This document shows positions 35,222 through 48,400 of a DNA stretch of 64,000 bases, one piece after another. Both the position numbers and the translations under genes were made by a program. The DNA is taken from the NCBI GenBank assembly GCA_027946365.1, contig JAPEUQ010000007.1:992001-1056000 (forward strand), in the 5' to 3' direction. Source of the stretch: Kalmusia sp. IMI 367209. Taxonomy: Eukaryota > Ascomycota > Dothideomycetes > Pleosporales > Didymosphaeriaceae. A model generated the notes under the pieces. That model worked only from the letters and a program-made list of their open reading frames with translations. It was not told where the DNA came from and searched no databases. Within the stretch, counting starts at the first letter, position 1. Every line of letters starts with the position of its first letter.

Positions 35222-37252
35222 TCATGCTGCATTGAATTGTTTACTTTGCCGCAGTTGTTCTTGTAGCACAGATTGATACTGTTGGCGTGCAGTGTTTATA
35301 GCCCGGATGAGGGGTTCCACCAAGCGTTTGACCATTTTGGCGCCGCCCTTGATGCTGTTGGGATCGAATTTCCTCTTTCTGCCTGTGCGTTGAAGGTACT
35401 TCTCAGCTTCTTGGGTCTTTGCCTGCACCAGCATTATGCGCTCGTTCTCCGCAGTATCCGCAACGGCCTTGATCCTATCGAGCGATTTGTCTAATGTTTC
35501 GATGAGCTTCGCTACTTCGTTAGCGCGCTCCGCGTCGCCGGAATAGTACACTGCCCAAAAGTAGTGAAGGAACTCGACAGTGGTGTTGTGTGTCATAGCT
35601 AAGTTGTCGAATACTTGCTCGGAAAGACCTAATTGTTGTGCATGTTCGCTCGAAATAGTAGTTTGGGAATACACGTATTCGTCATTGTGGAGCTGCCGCT
35701 GCTTAATCGCCTTGACGATCTGTGAAGTGGCTGCTGTTCGCGAGGACCTGCTCCCAACCTTCGCTCTCTTCTTAGTGTCCGACTCTTCATCACTACTACT
35801 CTCATCTTCCGCTCCAATGGCTACCTGTAAGTCAAGTCCTCCACTTTGTCCCTGCCCTGTGGACGTTTTGCATTCTTGCCGCATGATAGACAACACCTGA
35901 GCGGGAGTGCGTTTCGCATAAGTTGCTGCACTGCTAGATGTGTGCACGCCCTGACCAGCAGAGAAAAATTGACTCTGGTCTTGAATCTTGAGCACAATGC
36001 GATTGTCGTCCGCTGCACGCTGCAGATCGCGGAGCTGAAGTTCTTTATATGTGTCCTCGTCCACACCTGCGGGCGCGTGCCGGTCAACGTCTGAAGGGGA
36101 CACGTCTGCCATCATCTTCTCGCTCATCCGATTGAGTACACGAAGAATCGGAACCTTTTCGTTGGTGTTTGGTCGCATTGTTAAGTCTGGTCGGTTGCCT
36201 AGACGTTGGCTGTGGTTTTGCTCGTTTCCCTCTACATCGAGAAAATGAGGAATGGAAGACACAACTAACTGCCGCGCATCGTCGGCGGAATCATCCAAGT
36301 TGAGAAACTTGTCTAACTTAGGGTCCGCAGCATCGTTTTCCGTGATTCGCTCTCCTCGCAATTTCTTGACGAGCCGGCTGCGGAAGAAGCGCGACCAAAA
36401 ATCTCCTTCACTCATAGGAGGCACATTTTCGTTGTAGACCTTCTTGACTAGTGGGTGCTGGGTAAAGATGAGTTGAATCTGTTCCTTACTCATATTGAGC
36501 TTGTACTGCCCACCCTCGTTTATGGGCTTGACTACTGATAGCACATTATATGTGCCCGCACCTTGAGACTTCTCGGCAGTATGTGATCTTAGCAAGTGCA
36601 CTCTCGTAGCCCAGAATTGATTGGAGAATTGAATGATAGATATTGTATCTGGCTTATCACGAAGGGCCTGATCGAAGCGCTGGCGCAGCGCGGGGCTCGA
36701 GCTCAAAAGCGACCGTTGTAGCTCAATATCTCCTAGAAGTTTCGCGTCATCGTACGTGTCTTCCTTTGGCTTCAACGCTCCTACCAACGTTTGCGCAATC
36801 GTCATGGCAGCGGAGGCACCGCCATCGTCGGGTGCAGGTGTCGGCGTCGTAGCGGGTTGAGCGGGTGTGGCGGGCGCAGCGAGTGGAAGAGCCGTTTGTG
36901 ACTTAGATTCTTCTATGCATTTCCGCAGAACGCCCGTTATGGTTTGTTGGTCATCGCGAGCGGCCGCAGAGGTGAAGGTGAAGGTATAGCTATCCGTCTG
37001 ATCAGGCTTTTGAGTGACAATTTTGATGGAGGCTTTCGCGGATGTCACTGGAGTCTGTTGGAGATCTGGAAGGTATACATTAGCATAGCACTCTCCATCG
37101 ATGCCTGCCTGGCAAAACGTACTTGTAATGGCCGCAATGTCCACGTCCACGGCTAGGTTTCCGCTGTTTGCCTTCCACGATACAGTCCGCCCGTCTGGGG
37201 AGACGATAAGCCTGCCATCTTGCTTCTTGTACTGAGCGGCGGCTTCCGACAT
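35222..37252 (-). CDS. TFB1: TFIIH core subunit TFB1 (p62/GTF2H1)
   Basis: Subunit of general transcription and repair factor TFIIH, needed for RNA polymerase II initiation and nucleotide excision repair. Intronless, 676 aa from the ATG at 37252 (MSEAAAQYKKQDGRLIVSPD). An in-frame ATG 14 codons upstream (37294) is possible, but the chosen start fits the family's N-terminal pleckstrin-homology domain, which begins directly at YKK-DG. The PH domain covers about residues 5-115 (SYTFTFTS, VLRKCIEES). Two BSD domains follow, about 170-230 (LQRSLLSSSPALRQRFDQAL; FWATRVHLLRSH) and about 255-305 (MSEGDFWSRFFRSRLVKKL). A helical C-terminal region ends in LREQLRQSKQ-like sequence. An acidic/basic low-complexity patch (ESSSDEESDTKKRAKVGSRS) lies near residue 490. 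Confidence 0.93.
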   Translation of the reverse strand: MSEAAAQYKKQDGRLIVSPDGRTVSWKANSGNLAVDVDIAAITSTFCQAGIDGECYANVYLPDLQQTPVTSAKASIKIVTQKPDQTDSYTFTFTSAAARDDQQTITGVLRKCIEESKSQTALPLAAPATPAQPATTPTPAPDDGGASAAMTIAQTLVGALKPKEDTYDDAKLLGDIELQRSLLSSSPALRQRFDQALRDKPDTISIIQFSNQFWATRVHLLRSHTAEKSQGAGTYNVLSVVKPINEGGQYKLNMSKEQIQLIFTQHPLVKKVYNENVPPMSEGDFWSRFFRSRLVKKLRGERITENDAADPKLDKFLNLDDSADDARQLVVSSIPHFLDVEGNEQNHSQRLGNRPDLTMRPNTNEKVPILRVLNRMSEKMMADVSPSDVDRHAPAGVDEDTYKELQLRDLQRAADDNRIVLKIQDQSQFFSAGQGVHTSSSAATYAKRTPAQVLSIMRQECKTSTGQGQSGGLDLQVAIGAEDESSSDEESDTKKRAKVGSRSSRTAATSQIVKAIKQRQLHNDEYVYSQTTISSEHAQQLGLSEQVFDNLAMTHNTTVEFLHYFWAVYYSGDAERANEVAKLIETLDKSLDRIKAVADTAENERIMLVQAKTQEAEKYLQRTGRKRKFDPNSIKGGAKMVKRLVEPLIRAINTARQQYQSVLQEQLRQSKQFNAA

Positions 37253-38235
37253 TCTGGAAGAGTGCAGGTGGGCAGCCTGGAGGGACGCGACCAACGTCGA
37301 TGAACGAGCGCACGCGCCTACGCCTAGTCCTAATTTGAGTAGCGCAACCCGCTCCCACGCGCGATCACACGAGAGTTCAGGGCTGGATTATGAGTTGTTT
37401 GGGAAGGATGACGAGACAAAGATTAGCTATGCGATGTGAATGGCGGACGTCTGTGAGGCTGAGCATCGGGATGACTCTTGGATGAATGATTTTTTCTCAA
37501 ATGCCAGTGGAGCCAGCTGTGAGACAGGCTGAAGCTAGTGAGTGAGTATAGCACCTCGCCGTACTCAACCAGGCCCAGATCCTCTTCTCAAAGGTTGCTG
37601 CAGCAAAGCATCAACTGTCTGCACAGGCAAGGCACCACTTCAGGCTCATAGTGTTGGAGCTCGTCGAGGTAGCAGTGCGGAACGCTCCGCTGGTAAGCAT
37701 ATGTAGGCTAGCCGAGGCCAAGCGTGCTCTTCATCGTGGTGCGGCCGCGGATCCATCCGTGAACGTGTTTTGCAACAACGTCACCCTCGTATCCGTGGCC
37801 TGTGGCGCATCGCTTTGCAACGCCCGCGAGGCGACTAAGGCGCTCGAGTCGAGTAATCGCTGGCAGCACCCGTGATGAATGCCCGCATGCTCACATGTCT
37901 CTGCTCTTCATGAGAGTACACTTCTTGCAGGAAGGGCGCAGTGCTGGCGACGAGTCAGTCAGTCAGTCAATCTGGGCGAATGAAGACCCAAGACCTCTTA
38001 AACGTTATCCGGAACCATCGCAGAAAGTGAATTGTGAGGCATTTCCGCCGGCGAGTCAGCATTCGACAGCCGACTAGCCACAGCCGCTAGTCCCGAACCA
38101 TCCGGATGTGAGCGCATGGTTTGGTGTCCTCCTGGCCTTTCTGCACGGCCGAACCTAAGACTGTCCAGTCCTCCCTCATCCGCCGTTTGGATGTTTTCCA
38201 TTGCTCTGCCGCCATATACTTCCTCCTAATTCACA
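37253..38235. other. Divergent promoter region TFB1/KGD1
   Basis: About 980 bp between the TFB1 and 2-oxoglutarate dehydrogenase starts. Open frames here are short and unconvincing, and no TATA box stands out. Confidence 0.55.
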
Positions 38236-41200
38236 ATGTTGCGCACATCGCTGCGGTGCACCCGCCAGCTTCAGAGCTGCGCCGCGCGAGCAAGCTTCTC
38301 GACAGCTTCCGCATCGCCGTCTAGGGTAGCCATTACCGCAAGTCGCAGGCCGCTTGCGCTCGCTGTCCAACGCCAGCAAAGACGGAGATATGCCGTATCG
38401 GTCGAGGATACCAACAAGGGCGTTGTGCGTGCCAGAAGTACCCGCGGCAGACTTTTCGAGCACACGGCTAACAGAGCTTGCTGCAGGACCCCAACGACTC
38501 GTTCCTCCAGGGCAACACCGCCAACTATGTCGACGAGATGTACATGCAGTGGAAACGCGACCCCTCGAGTGTCCACTACTCGTGGCAGGTCTACTTCCGC
38601 AACATGGAGTCTGGCGACATGCCCACCTCGCAAGCTTTCCAGCCGCCACCGACCATAATGCCCACGCCTCACGGCGGCCTGGGCCCCGAGCTGAGACCTG
38701 GCCTGGGCATGACTGTAGGTGAAGGCTCCGATGTCATGAACCACTTGAAGGTGCAGTTGCTCGTCCGCGCGTACCAGGCTCGAGGTCACCACAAGGCGAG
38801 AATCGACCCGCTAGGCATCCGCTCCGAGGCGCACGCGTTCGGATACAGCAGGCCGCGCGAGCTGGAGCTATCGCACTACAACTTCTCCGAGAAAGATTTG
38901 GACCAAGAGTTTGAGCTTGGCCCGGGTATCTTGCCCCGCTTCAAGTCGGAGACTCGTAAGAAGATGAAGTTGAGGGACATCATTGATGCCTGCGAGCGCC
39001 TGTATTGTGGATCATATGGCGTAGAATACATTCACATTCCAGATAGAGAGCAGTGCGACTGGCTCCGTGAACGCATCGAGATCCCCCAGCCATACAAGTA
39101 CTCGGTTGACGAGAAACGCCGCATTCTAGACCGCCTTATTTGGGGTACAAACTTCGAGGCTTTCCTGGCAACAAAGTACCCGAATGACAAGCGCTTCGGT
39201 CTTGAGGGTGGTGAAAGCTTGATTCCTGGAATGAAGGCCCTCATTGACCGTAGTGTGGACTATGGAGTGAAGGACATTGTGATTGGCATGCCGCATCGTG
39301 GGCGTCTTAATGTGCTCAGCAACGTTGTCAGGAAGCCCAACGAGTCGATCTTCAGCGAGTTTGCTGGGACTGCAGAGCCGAGCGACGAAGGTTCTGGTGA
39401 CGTCAAGTATCACTTGGGTATGAACTTCGAGCGCCCTACTCCCTCTGGCAAGCGCGTACAGCTTTCTTTGGTCGCCAATCCGTCCCATTTGGAAGCCGAA
39501 GATCCAGTCGTGCTAGGCAAGACCCGCGCCATCCTGCACTACAACAACGACGAGAAGGAGGCCCGAACAGCCATGGGTGTGCTCCTGCACGGCGACGCGG
39601 CCTTTGCCGGTCAAGGTATAGTATATGAGACGATGGGTTTCCACTCATTGCCCAGCTATCACACCGGAGGGACCATCCATTTGATCGTCAACAACCAAAT
39701 TGGTTTCACTACCGATCCTCGCTTCTCCCGATCGACCCCTTACTGCTCTGACATTGCCAAGGCTATTGATGCCCCAGTGTTCCACGTAAATGGCGACGAT
39801 GTCGAAGCGTTCAACTTTGTCTGCCAGCTTGCCGCCGATTTCCGCGCTGAATTCAAGAAGGATGTTGTCATTGACATGGTTTGCTACAGAAAGCAGGGCC
39901 ACAACGAGACTGACCAACCATTTTTCACACAGCCGCTCATGTATAAGAAGATCTCCGAGCAGCCTCCGACCCTAGATATCTATACTAAGAAGCTGCTCGA
40001 CGAGAAGACCTTCACTAAGGAGGACATCGATGAGCACAAGGCCTGGGTCTGGGGCATGCTCGAAGAGAGCTTCAACCGTAGTAAAGACTACCAGCCGAAC
40101 TCTAAAGAATGGCTCACATCTGCCTGGAACGGATTCAAATCACCAAAAGAGCTCGCGACCGAAGTCTTACCGCATCTTCCTACCGCCGTCGAGGAGTCTC
40201 AGCTAAAACATGTTGCCGAAGTCATCGGCAATGCCCCCGGAGACTTTAGTGTTCACCGCAACTTGAAACGTATTCTGGCTGGCCGTACGAAGACCGTTAC
40301 TGACGGCAAGAACATTGATATGGCCACTGCTGAAGCCTTGGCCTTTGGTACTCTGTGCATGGAAGGCCATCATGTGCGTGTTTCTGGTCAAGATGTTGAG
40401 CGTGGTACCTTCTCCCAACGCCACGCTGTACTTCACGACCAGGCAACGGAAAAGACTTACACGCCCCTTCAACATCTGAGCGACGACCAGGCCACATTCA
40501 CTATCTCGAATTCGTCGTTGAGTGAATATGGAGTGTAAGTTTGTACTGCGAGAGCAAAGTCTACAAATACTAATGATTACTAGTCTTGGTTTTGAATATG
40601 GCTACTCGTTGTCGTCCCCCAACGCGCTTGTCGTATGGGAAGCTCAATTTGGTGACTTCGCCAATACCGCACAGGTTATCATCGATCAGTTCATTGCGTC
40701 TGGCGAAGTGAAGTGGCTGCAGCGGTCCGGTCTCGTTCTGAGCTTGCCCCACGGCTATGATGGCCAGGGTCCAGAGCACTCTTCTGGACGCATGGAGCGT
40801 TATCTCCAACTTGTCAACGAGGACCCACGCATCTTCCCATCCCCAGACAAGCTCGATCGCCAGCACCAGGACTGCAACATGCAGATCGCATATTTGACCA
40901 AGCCGTCAAATATGTTCCACATCCTGCGAAGACAAATGAACCGCCAGTTCCGCAAACCCCTTATCCTGTTCTTCTCCAAATCCCTCCTGCGTCACCCGCT
41001 CGCACGGTCATCGATCGACGAATTCACCGACGAGTCTCACTTCGAATGGATCATTCGTGACCCTGCCCATGAGACTGGTGAGATTGGCTCAAACGATGAG
41101 ATCAACCGCGTCATTCTCTGCACAGGCCAAGTCTATGCTGCCCTTGTTAAGGAGCGTGAGGCACGTGGTCTCAAGGATGTGGCCATCACCCGTATCGAGC

Positions 41201-41499
41201 AGCTCAACCCCTTCCCGTGGCAACAGCTCAAGGAAAATCTGGACTCGTACCCTAACGTGCAGAACATCATCTGGTGCCAAGAGGAGCCGCTAAATGCTGG
41301 CGCCTGGAGCTTCACTCAGCCCAGAATCGAGACGCTGCTCAACCAGACTGAGCACCACAACCGGAGACACGTCATGTATGCTGGACGAAATCCCAGCGCG
41401 TCTGTGGCAACTGGTCTGAAGGCTTCTCACAAGAAGGAGGAGAAGGATCTGCTCGAGCAGGCTTTCACGGTAAAGCAAGACAAGTTGAAGGGCGAGTAG
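38236..41499 (+). CDS. KGD1: 2-oxoglutarate dehydrogenase E1 component, mitochondrial
   Basis: TCA-cycle enzyme: thiamine diphosphate-dependent decarboxylation of 2-oxoglutarate and transfer of succinyl to the lipoyl arm of E2, in the mitochondrial matrix. Exons are 38236-38424, 38487-40534 and 40584-41499, giving 1050 aa, the normal length. Residues 1 to about 50 are an Arg/Ser/Ala-rich presequence. The N-terminal E2-interaction helix follows ([20 protein letters not shown]). Domain motifs include [18 protein letters not shown], the TPP/Mg motif from [20 protein letters not shown] (about residue 498) to YRKQGHNE, and the C-terminal transketolase-like region ([32 protein letters not shown] end). 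The first donor is GTGCGT at 38425, which gives GVDPNDSF across the junction. The third exon begins within LGFEYGYS. Confidence 0.96.
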
Positions 41500-42683
41500 G
41501 TGACTTGATGTAGGATGAGCGACGGCCGCGGGTGGAAGGCTCTTAAAGGCTCTTGATGTACTATTTCTCTCCTTTTCTACAGTCGGGTTTGCATCGCCTT
41601 GTTCCCCGCAGTATTTTGGCGGATGCGCTGGATAATGATTGATGGGTGCCGCGTCGTGTACCGCAGCAGCAGGGGCTTTCTTGTGTACATTTGCATGGTT
41701 AGGAGCGTGTATGTATATTGGGTGGGTGTAGTATAAAAGTTGGGTCTGCATTTGTGTACAAGCATGGAGACTTTGTCCATTTGATTGCTGTGCATGGTGT
41801 CGTGTGCTTGCTCGGCCCAAGGTGTGCCGAGAGATGCTCAGTCCAGCCCTAGCATGCACTGTGCTCGGGACGCAAAGGCACGGCCGGATAAACCTTTTGC
41901 ATCTACCTGGACTATTTCTTCCGGCCCGACATGGTGCTTTCCGACGCGTTGTTGGTGTTGTCGACGTGGGATGTGGTAGATGCTCGCTCGCAGCGACGCT
42001 GGGACCTGGCTGAGCATTCCATGGTGTTGTGGTTGCATGTGCAGTAGAGTGGACAGGGCCGTCGCTTGCCGCGAACGACGCCTAAACGTCTTTTGCAATC
42101 TTGAGGCGAGGTCACGGAAGATATTGCGCCGTGGTCGAGGGCTGGGTTGACACGGCGGGTAGAAGGTCAAGTCCGCGGGTCGGAAAGTCTCGGAGCACCC
42201 GCGTGTGGCCCCCTTGCTCCAGGAAAACGCGCCCCGCTTTGTGTCGAGCCCCTCCATCGTCATTGTGCGGGACCATCTTCACGAGCACAACAAAGGCATG
42301 CCGGCAGCTCCCACACCAGCAATAAGAACGCGCACTGCGGCTCCGCTCCGCAGCCCGTGCAGCACGACTCCAGCTCGCCCATGCGACCCATCTTGACGCC
42401 CCGGGGACTGCTCGTGACCGTCAATTCTTGAGCCGAGGGCTGGCGGCGTCCAACCGTTGACCTGCACAAACAAATACCGATCGTGCCTCCGCGCGCCCGA
42501 TACTACCCACCTGGGCCCAGATTTTAGTTTTAGGCCGTTGCGTGGCTGTTCTCTGTTACTGCTGTGATTGCCATCTTTCTTTCCTTCCTTCCTTGACTAT
42601 TCTTCTTTGCTCGTAGCTCTTCGTCGACACCTTCACAGGGGTTCCACGAGTTTGACTTTGCGCGGCACGCGTTTGCAGACACA
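41500..42683. other. Intergenic KGD1-FBP1
   Basis: 3' flank of KGD1 and promoter/leader of the fructose-1,6-bisphosphatase gene, including a CT-rich CTTTCTTTCCTTCCTT stretch about 100 bp before the ATG. No gene seen. Confidence 0.55.
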
Positions 42684-43890
42684 ATGAGCAGCCACGACAC
42701 CAGCAACAGCAATGGCGGGGCTGTGGGCGAGGCCATCAATACTGATATCATCACCCTGACACGCTTCCTCACCGAAGAACAGACGAAGCACAAGGAGGCC
42801 ACAGGTGACTTCACGTACGTACTCCAGGCTTGCGGATCGAGTAAGCGTTTGGTCGCTGACTGCGCAGGTTACTGTGCCATGCCCTGCAGTTTGCATTCAA
42901 GAGCATCTCCTACTATATTCGACGGTCAACACTGATCAACGTGGGTTCACTGGCTCCCAAGATCAGGAGCTCACTGCTGACAAGCTTGCAGCTCACAGGC
43001 CTCGCAGGCTCTTCCAACACGACGGGCGACGATCAGAAGAAGCTCGACGTAATCGGCAATGACCTCTTCATCTCGGCGATGCGCTCCTGCGGCCGTGTAC
43101 GCCTCCTCGTCTCTGAAGAAGAGGAGGAATGTATCACTTTCGACGAGTACCCGCAAGCGCGGTACGCCGTCGCATGCGACCCCATTGACGGTTCCTCCAA
43201 CCTCGACGCAGGCGTTTCCGTCGGCACCATCTTCTCCATCTACAAGCTCGAGGAAGGCTCCAAGGGTACAAAAGAGGAGATGCTCAAACCCGGCACCGAA
43301 ATGGTGGCTTCAGGTTTCACCATGTATGGCGCCTCGGCACAGCTAGTCATCACGATGAAGGGCGGCAACGTCAATGGGTTTACGCTCGATAACAACTTTG
43401 GCGAGTTTATTCTGACGCACCCGAACATGCGGATTCCCAAGAAGCGCGCCATCTACTCGGTCAACGAGGGAAATTCGTTGTACTGGGAGGAGCCGGTCAA
43501 GGAATATGTCAACAGTCTGAAGTTTCCGGGTGAGGGAGGCAAGCCGTATAGTGCGAGGTATATCGGATCCATGGTAGCGGATGCGTACCGGACGCTATTG
43601 TATGGAGGCATCTTCGCGTATCCGGCAGATAAAAAGAGTCCAAAGGGAAAGCTGAGGATTCTGTACGAGTGCGCGCCAATGGCTATGGTGTTTGAAAATG
43701 GTGAGTTTGGATGACTGGTCTCGGAGGCGGGTGCTAACGTGGTGTAGCTGGTGGTCTCGCCGTTAACAGTAAGATGGTGCGCATGATGGAGGTCGTACCG
43801 GAGCACATTCACGATCGAAGTGGTATCTTTCTTGGCAGCGAACAGGAAGTGCAGAAGGTGATTGACGTACACAAGAAGCACCAGACATGA
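42684..43890 (+). CDS. FBP1: Fructose-1,6-bisphosphatase
   Basis: Gluconeogenic enzyme hydrolysing fructose 1,6-bisphosphate to fructose 6-phosphate in the cytosol. Exons are 42684-42814, 42868-42940, 42992-43700 and 43748-43890, giving 351 aa, as expected. Motifs: INTDIITLTRFLTEEQ near residue 18; DVIGNDLF; metal-binding CDPIDGSSNLDAG near residue 133; GKLRILYECAPMAMVFENAG near the catalytic signature; and LGSEQEVQKVI at the end. Introns are 53, 51 and 47 bp. FBP1 genes are usually glucose-repressed, but I saw no clear regulator site to prove that here. Confidence 0.96.
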
Positions 43891-44450
43891 GTGCAGTAGA
43901 GCATGGAAGGACGAGCGATTGTTCTCACAGAATATGTTGCCAGCATGGGAAGTGAAAATGAAAATCAATGTGAAACAAGCACATGGAGGGCACTGCTGCT
44001 CTGCACGCAGAGCTAATTGAAGCTGGTAGCCGTGAATGTCGGTTCGTGCACAAAGTCTCCCGTCCATGATGTGTCCTGACGTGACTTGGATCATGGTACG
44101 TGCCTAGATCTTGGCCACCCTAAGAATACACGCTTGGCTGGCGCCCTGTAGCGTTGGCCGTCAGCCTTTGGAGAGAACCATTGACCAAAGCTATAATAAT
44201 CGTAGCCTGCGTTCAACGAGGGAGTTCCATGAAGCACACGGTCTAAAAGTAATGCATGACGGGGGCTACATGAACGGCCGCAACGTTACAAATTCCTGGG
44301 TTTGCCGAATCCTTCGCCCGATTACCGACATGCAGATATGGCCCCTAGAATATATATTCCAGGACATGGCTCGGGATCAGACCGGATAATGCACGGCTGC
44401 GGCGGAGCCATATTGCGTGCATCTTGACCGATATTGAACGTGTCAATGTC

Positions 44451-44496
<46 letters not shown>

Positions 44497-45459
44497 GCAC
44501 ACACGCACACACGCACACACACATCGAGCCCTTTGTCTTGCCGTTGCCCCCCCCCCTCCTCCTAGTCAGACGTGTGATGATATCTGTCGCCAAAGGACAA
44601 AGGACGCAGGACAACGGTAGGCCTCGGAAGTGGTGGGTGCCGGCGGAGTTGGGTTTTCTTCGCTTAGGGAGCGTTCGTGCAGCTTGTGTGCAACAAGCTC
44701 ATTCGCGTGGTGTGGGAATGTGGCGGTCGCTATTTTTATGTCGGGGTGGGCGGATCGTCGTGAGATAGTCTCCTTCCCCACTCGTCGACGGACGCATCAA
44801 TGGACCCATTTCGGGGGACGGCATGATGCTCGTAGGCTACGGATAAGAGGGCAAGTCACGCGTCTGGTGGTAGATGAGGCGCGTCGGAGTTTTGACAGAC
44901 GGCTGAGGGTTCCCATATTGCTCGTACTGGGCATGCTGTGCGACGTGAGGAGGCAGAGTCCGCTGTGCAGACAGTGGCCCTTGTCTTCCTAGCCGCCGAG
45001 CCTACAGAAGGGCGCAGGGATGCTGCAGCCCGTCCCTGCTCATCACGCCCGCGCCGTGCCCGTTATTCGCGGAGCGTCGAGGCTCTCCCCTCAGGCTTGT
45101 TGCCAAAGCAGCTAGGCCCGCTCACGCTGGTGCACACGCTTCGCCGCCAACGCTCAACATCGTGCTGGGCGGCCAGAGCGAATTGCGACGGCAGCATCGT
45201 GTCTTGTCTGGTCTCGTCTTGTCTCGATCCAGCATGCTCTGGGAACTGCTGCACGCCCCGGCCCCAGACGATCCTTTGGTGGGCCCACTGCGTCCCACTG
45301 CATCCCCAGCAGCGTGACAAGACACCCTGCACCCGCCCCGAGCACGCCGCAATCCCGGCCCTCGATTCGTCTGCCAGAGCCGCTGAGGCTTCGGCGTCAA
45401 GCCCTACTGCTCCATACTGAAGCCAGAATAGCCTGCACCGTCTCTGGACGCAACACGCC
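43891..45459. other. Intergenic, contains a TC/AC microsatellite
   Basis: No convincing gene. The overlapping open frames near 44.5-45.6 kb on both strands look like GC-driven noise. The right end is the promoter of the Pro-rich gene. Confidence 0.55.
44457..44524. repeat. Compound microsatellite (TC)14 then interrupted (AC)n
   Basis: Fourteen TC units are followed directly by CA/AC units, interrupted three times by G in place of A at regular 8-bp spacing. Confidence 0.95.
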
Positions 45460-48400
45460 ATGTCATTCGCACAAGATGCACGCTCTGCCCTCCCCCCTCC
45501 GCCGCCCGCTCCGCCGTCACCGCATGTACGCCAGACACAGACGCAGACGCCGACCTCGTCTCCGCTCAGACGCATTGCTGTGCAACCGCCGATAATTACC
45601 ACTGCCCTCGTGCCCCCACAGGGACAGTTCGCCCATGGCCACACGCCTCTGAGCGCGACGCCGTTGAGCGTGTCTTTCTCGCCCTACGCGCCCTCGCCCT
45701 CGACCTCGACCTATGCGCCTTCTCCTGTGCCTGCCTCCCCAATGGCCATGAGGAACCCAGGCTACAACCCCCAGCAATGGGCACGGAGCGGAACCGTGGG
45801 TGGGCAGTATCTCCCGCACCCGGCCACGCAGACGCCCGTCGCGACGAGTCGCCCTCAGGACGTGACGGGCATGGAAGCGTCCATGCCCTCTCCACCTCCG
45901 CCATATTCTCCAGGCCAGAACCCAAGCCGACCGCAGAATCCCACTTCGTCCCCGCACATGTCCGGTGCTGCATTCGCTGCCAACCATCCACCTCCACCCC
46001 CACCCCCGTCCGACTACACCCCTTCACCGTCGTCTCGACCCACCTCAGGCTTCTACCACAGTAGACCTGGATCGATAGTGGTACCCCAGAGCGCGACAAG
46101 TGTAGTGTCGCTCTCACAATTCCCCCCTCCTCCACCTGCGAGTGGTTCCAAACGATCGGCTTCCCGCGATAAATTGTCCTCGAAGTTCAGTCTCTCATCT
46201 TTCCGGCATAGGAATTCAGGCAGCCCTGGTCCGAGCAACATCGAATCCCTGCGTATAAGTACGAGTGAAGCTCTGCAGCGACCTCCTGCGTCCCCGGGAG
46301 TGCCTCCGCCTCGTGCTTCGCATCAGTAAGTGACTGAATTCTACTATCCATCGCACACTAACTCGGCTCAGGATACTTTCCAACGCATTCCCAGAGCATC
46401 GATGGAGCCCAGATACACAGTCTCCTATCAGAGCGCCCGGTGCTCGACGAGCTGCTTCGACTGGCGTCCTGGCTTCCGAGTCGAGAACTCCTATAGATGA
46501 GACACCGACGCTTCCCCAAGGTGCCTGGGGACATGGGGCACCACTACCACCCCCACCTCCTGGCCCTCCACCCAACGGCTCACGATCTCAAAGTTTAGGA
46601 CGTGGGCTTGACTCGAATGTCGATCGACAGACTGTTCATCTTCCGGCACCTCCTACGCGAAGGCCTGGTCAGAGTACGCTGACCCCTATCCCACCAACTC
46701 CAGTAGGCTGGCAAGACGAACCTTTGAGGCAGCGGTCACGGTCGCCCGCTGTTCAGGGACTGCAGATAGATACGAGCCCCCGCGCTCTCCAGACGCCAGA
46801 ACGGCCAGCGCAGCTTATCGAAAACGAGGCTGGCTCTGTTGCATCTGGACCTACAGAATCGACTTCGAACTCAAGCAGTACCCTCTACCGCGACCCGAGG
46901 GGCGATCAAGTTGCACGAGGCATCCGCGAACGCCGAAGCGAAAGTCGTGCGGCGCGGGAGCGAGCTGAGCCCAACAATAACCCTTGGGCACAAGACATGG
47001 AAGCCGCCGCGAAGCCGGCTGATCTAGTTTTAGGGAGCCCTGAAGGTGGCTTAAGCCGTCGAGGTGCAGTGACAAAGAACACTCCGCGCAGTGGTGGCGG
47101 CCTCCGTTCACCGAAAAGTTCGCATTCGCTAGGGGAGCCTGCATCATCGAGTTCGACGCCTCGCCTCAGCGTGCTGACTGGGCCTGCGCCCACGCCTCCT
47201 TTCTCCCCAGGTACGGAAAGTTCTGATAATCCTCACTTCCAGAAACCACCCACGTCAATTCCATCCAAAGCTCTTCCTACTCCACCTATGCGTCATTACG
47301 GTGACGACGTTGAGTCAGGCCTGGCTGACAGTTCAGGGGCCCGTAACCGATCAACATCAAGTGTATCTCAACATTCGAGCACTAAGGTAGACGCATCTTT
47401 GTCCCTAACACCAAGGCCCGCAGGAGGCGATCATTTCGCGGAAGCAGCTATCGAACGACATCGTCATTTTATCGAAAAAGAGATGGCAGCCCAGTCGGAT
47501 CAGGATCGACTTGAGCTCTTTGCAGAATATATAGTCAGCGAATCGCGGCTTCGACGAGATCGGTACTCTGCAGCTTTTGACACCATGGCAGGAGATATCG
47601 TAGACCTGACTAGAGATCTTTGGCGATCGTACAACAATTCCGGTCGAAGGTCAACCACGCCAAGTGCTCAGAGTGCATCAGTCGTCCCCAGCAGTAGAAG
47701 GTCACAGGCATCGACTAGTGGCGAATCACCAGATACCAGACTCCCCATTTCCATACCTACTACAGCAGCCAGTCCAGCTTCGTCTGTAGCGAACTTTACA
47801 CCTCACACCGAGCCAGCTTCACCGTCGAGTGCGACCAGTCAAAGGGCCCGTGACGCATCTTGGAACTATAAACCAGTGTTATCACCGATACCAAGCATGG
47901 CCATGAGCACCGTCCCAGATGAAGAGGATTCTCGAGGAAGATCAGCCAGCCGTTGGTGGGAAGCTAGTAACGATGGAGCCTCGTCTGGCGTCGGCGGTCG
48001 TCGTTTAGAAAGAAGCAAGCGTGAATCGAAATATATGGGTCTACCGAAGGAGGCACGCGAGAGTCTACAATGGGTCGGAGAAGACGAGTCCTCGCCTGCC
48101 CATCGCGGAGAGTCCAGCAGTCGGCCACTGTATGGGCCAAACGAATACCCACCCGAAAAGGTTGGCTTTCACGAGGAGACTACAGGAAAACAAGCCATTG
48201 GGTAAGTATGATCATTATTTTCATACCAAACTATCCAACTCTCTGCATCGGGCCATCCGCTTTCTTACCCTTACGACGTTGCCTGAGACTAAAAATGTCG
48301 AACTCGTGCGCTAACGTGTTTGCGTATAGATACTATCCGAGCTCTGCCCCGCCGACCCCCGATCCACGTAAATTGGATGTGTCCAGACTAGTGACTTTAC

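Noticed and set aside
38421..38486. Alternative KGD1 donor at GTTGTG (38422)
   Set aside because: It would lose one Val codon. The GTGCGT donor three bases downstream is a better match and is also in phase.
45063..45644. 193-codon minus-strand frame overlapping the start of the Pro-rich gene
   Set aside because: Low-complexity Arg/Gly/Cys composition in a GC-rich tract, overlapping a well-supported gene on the other strand.
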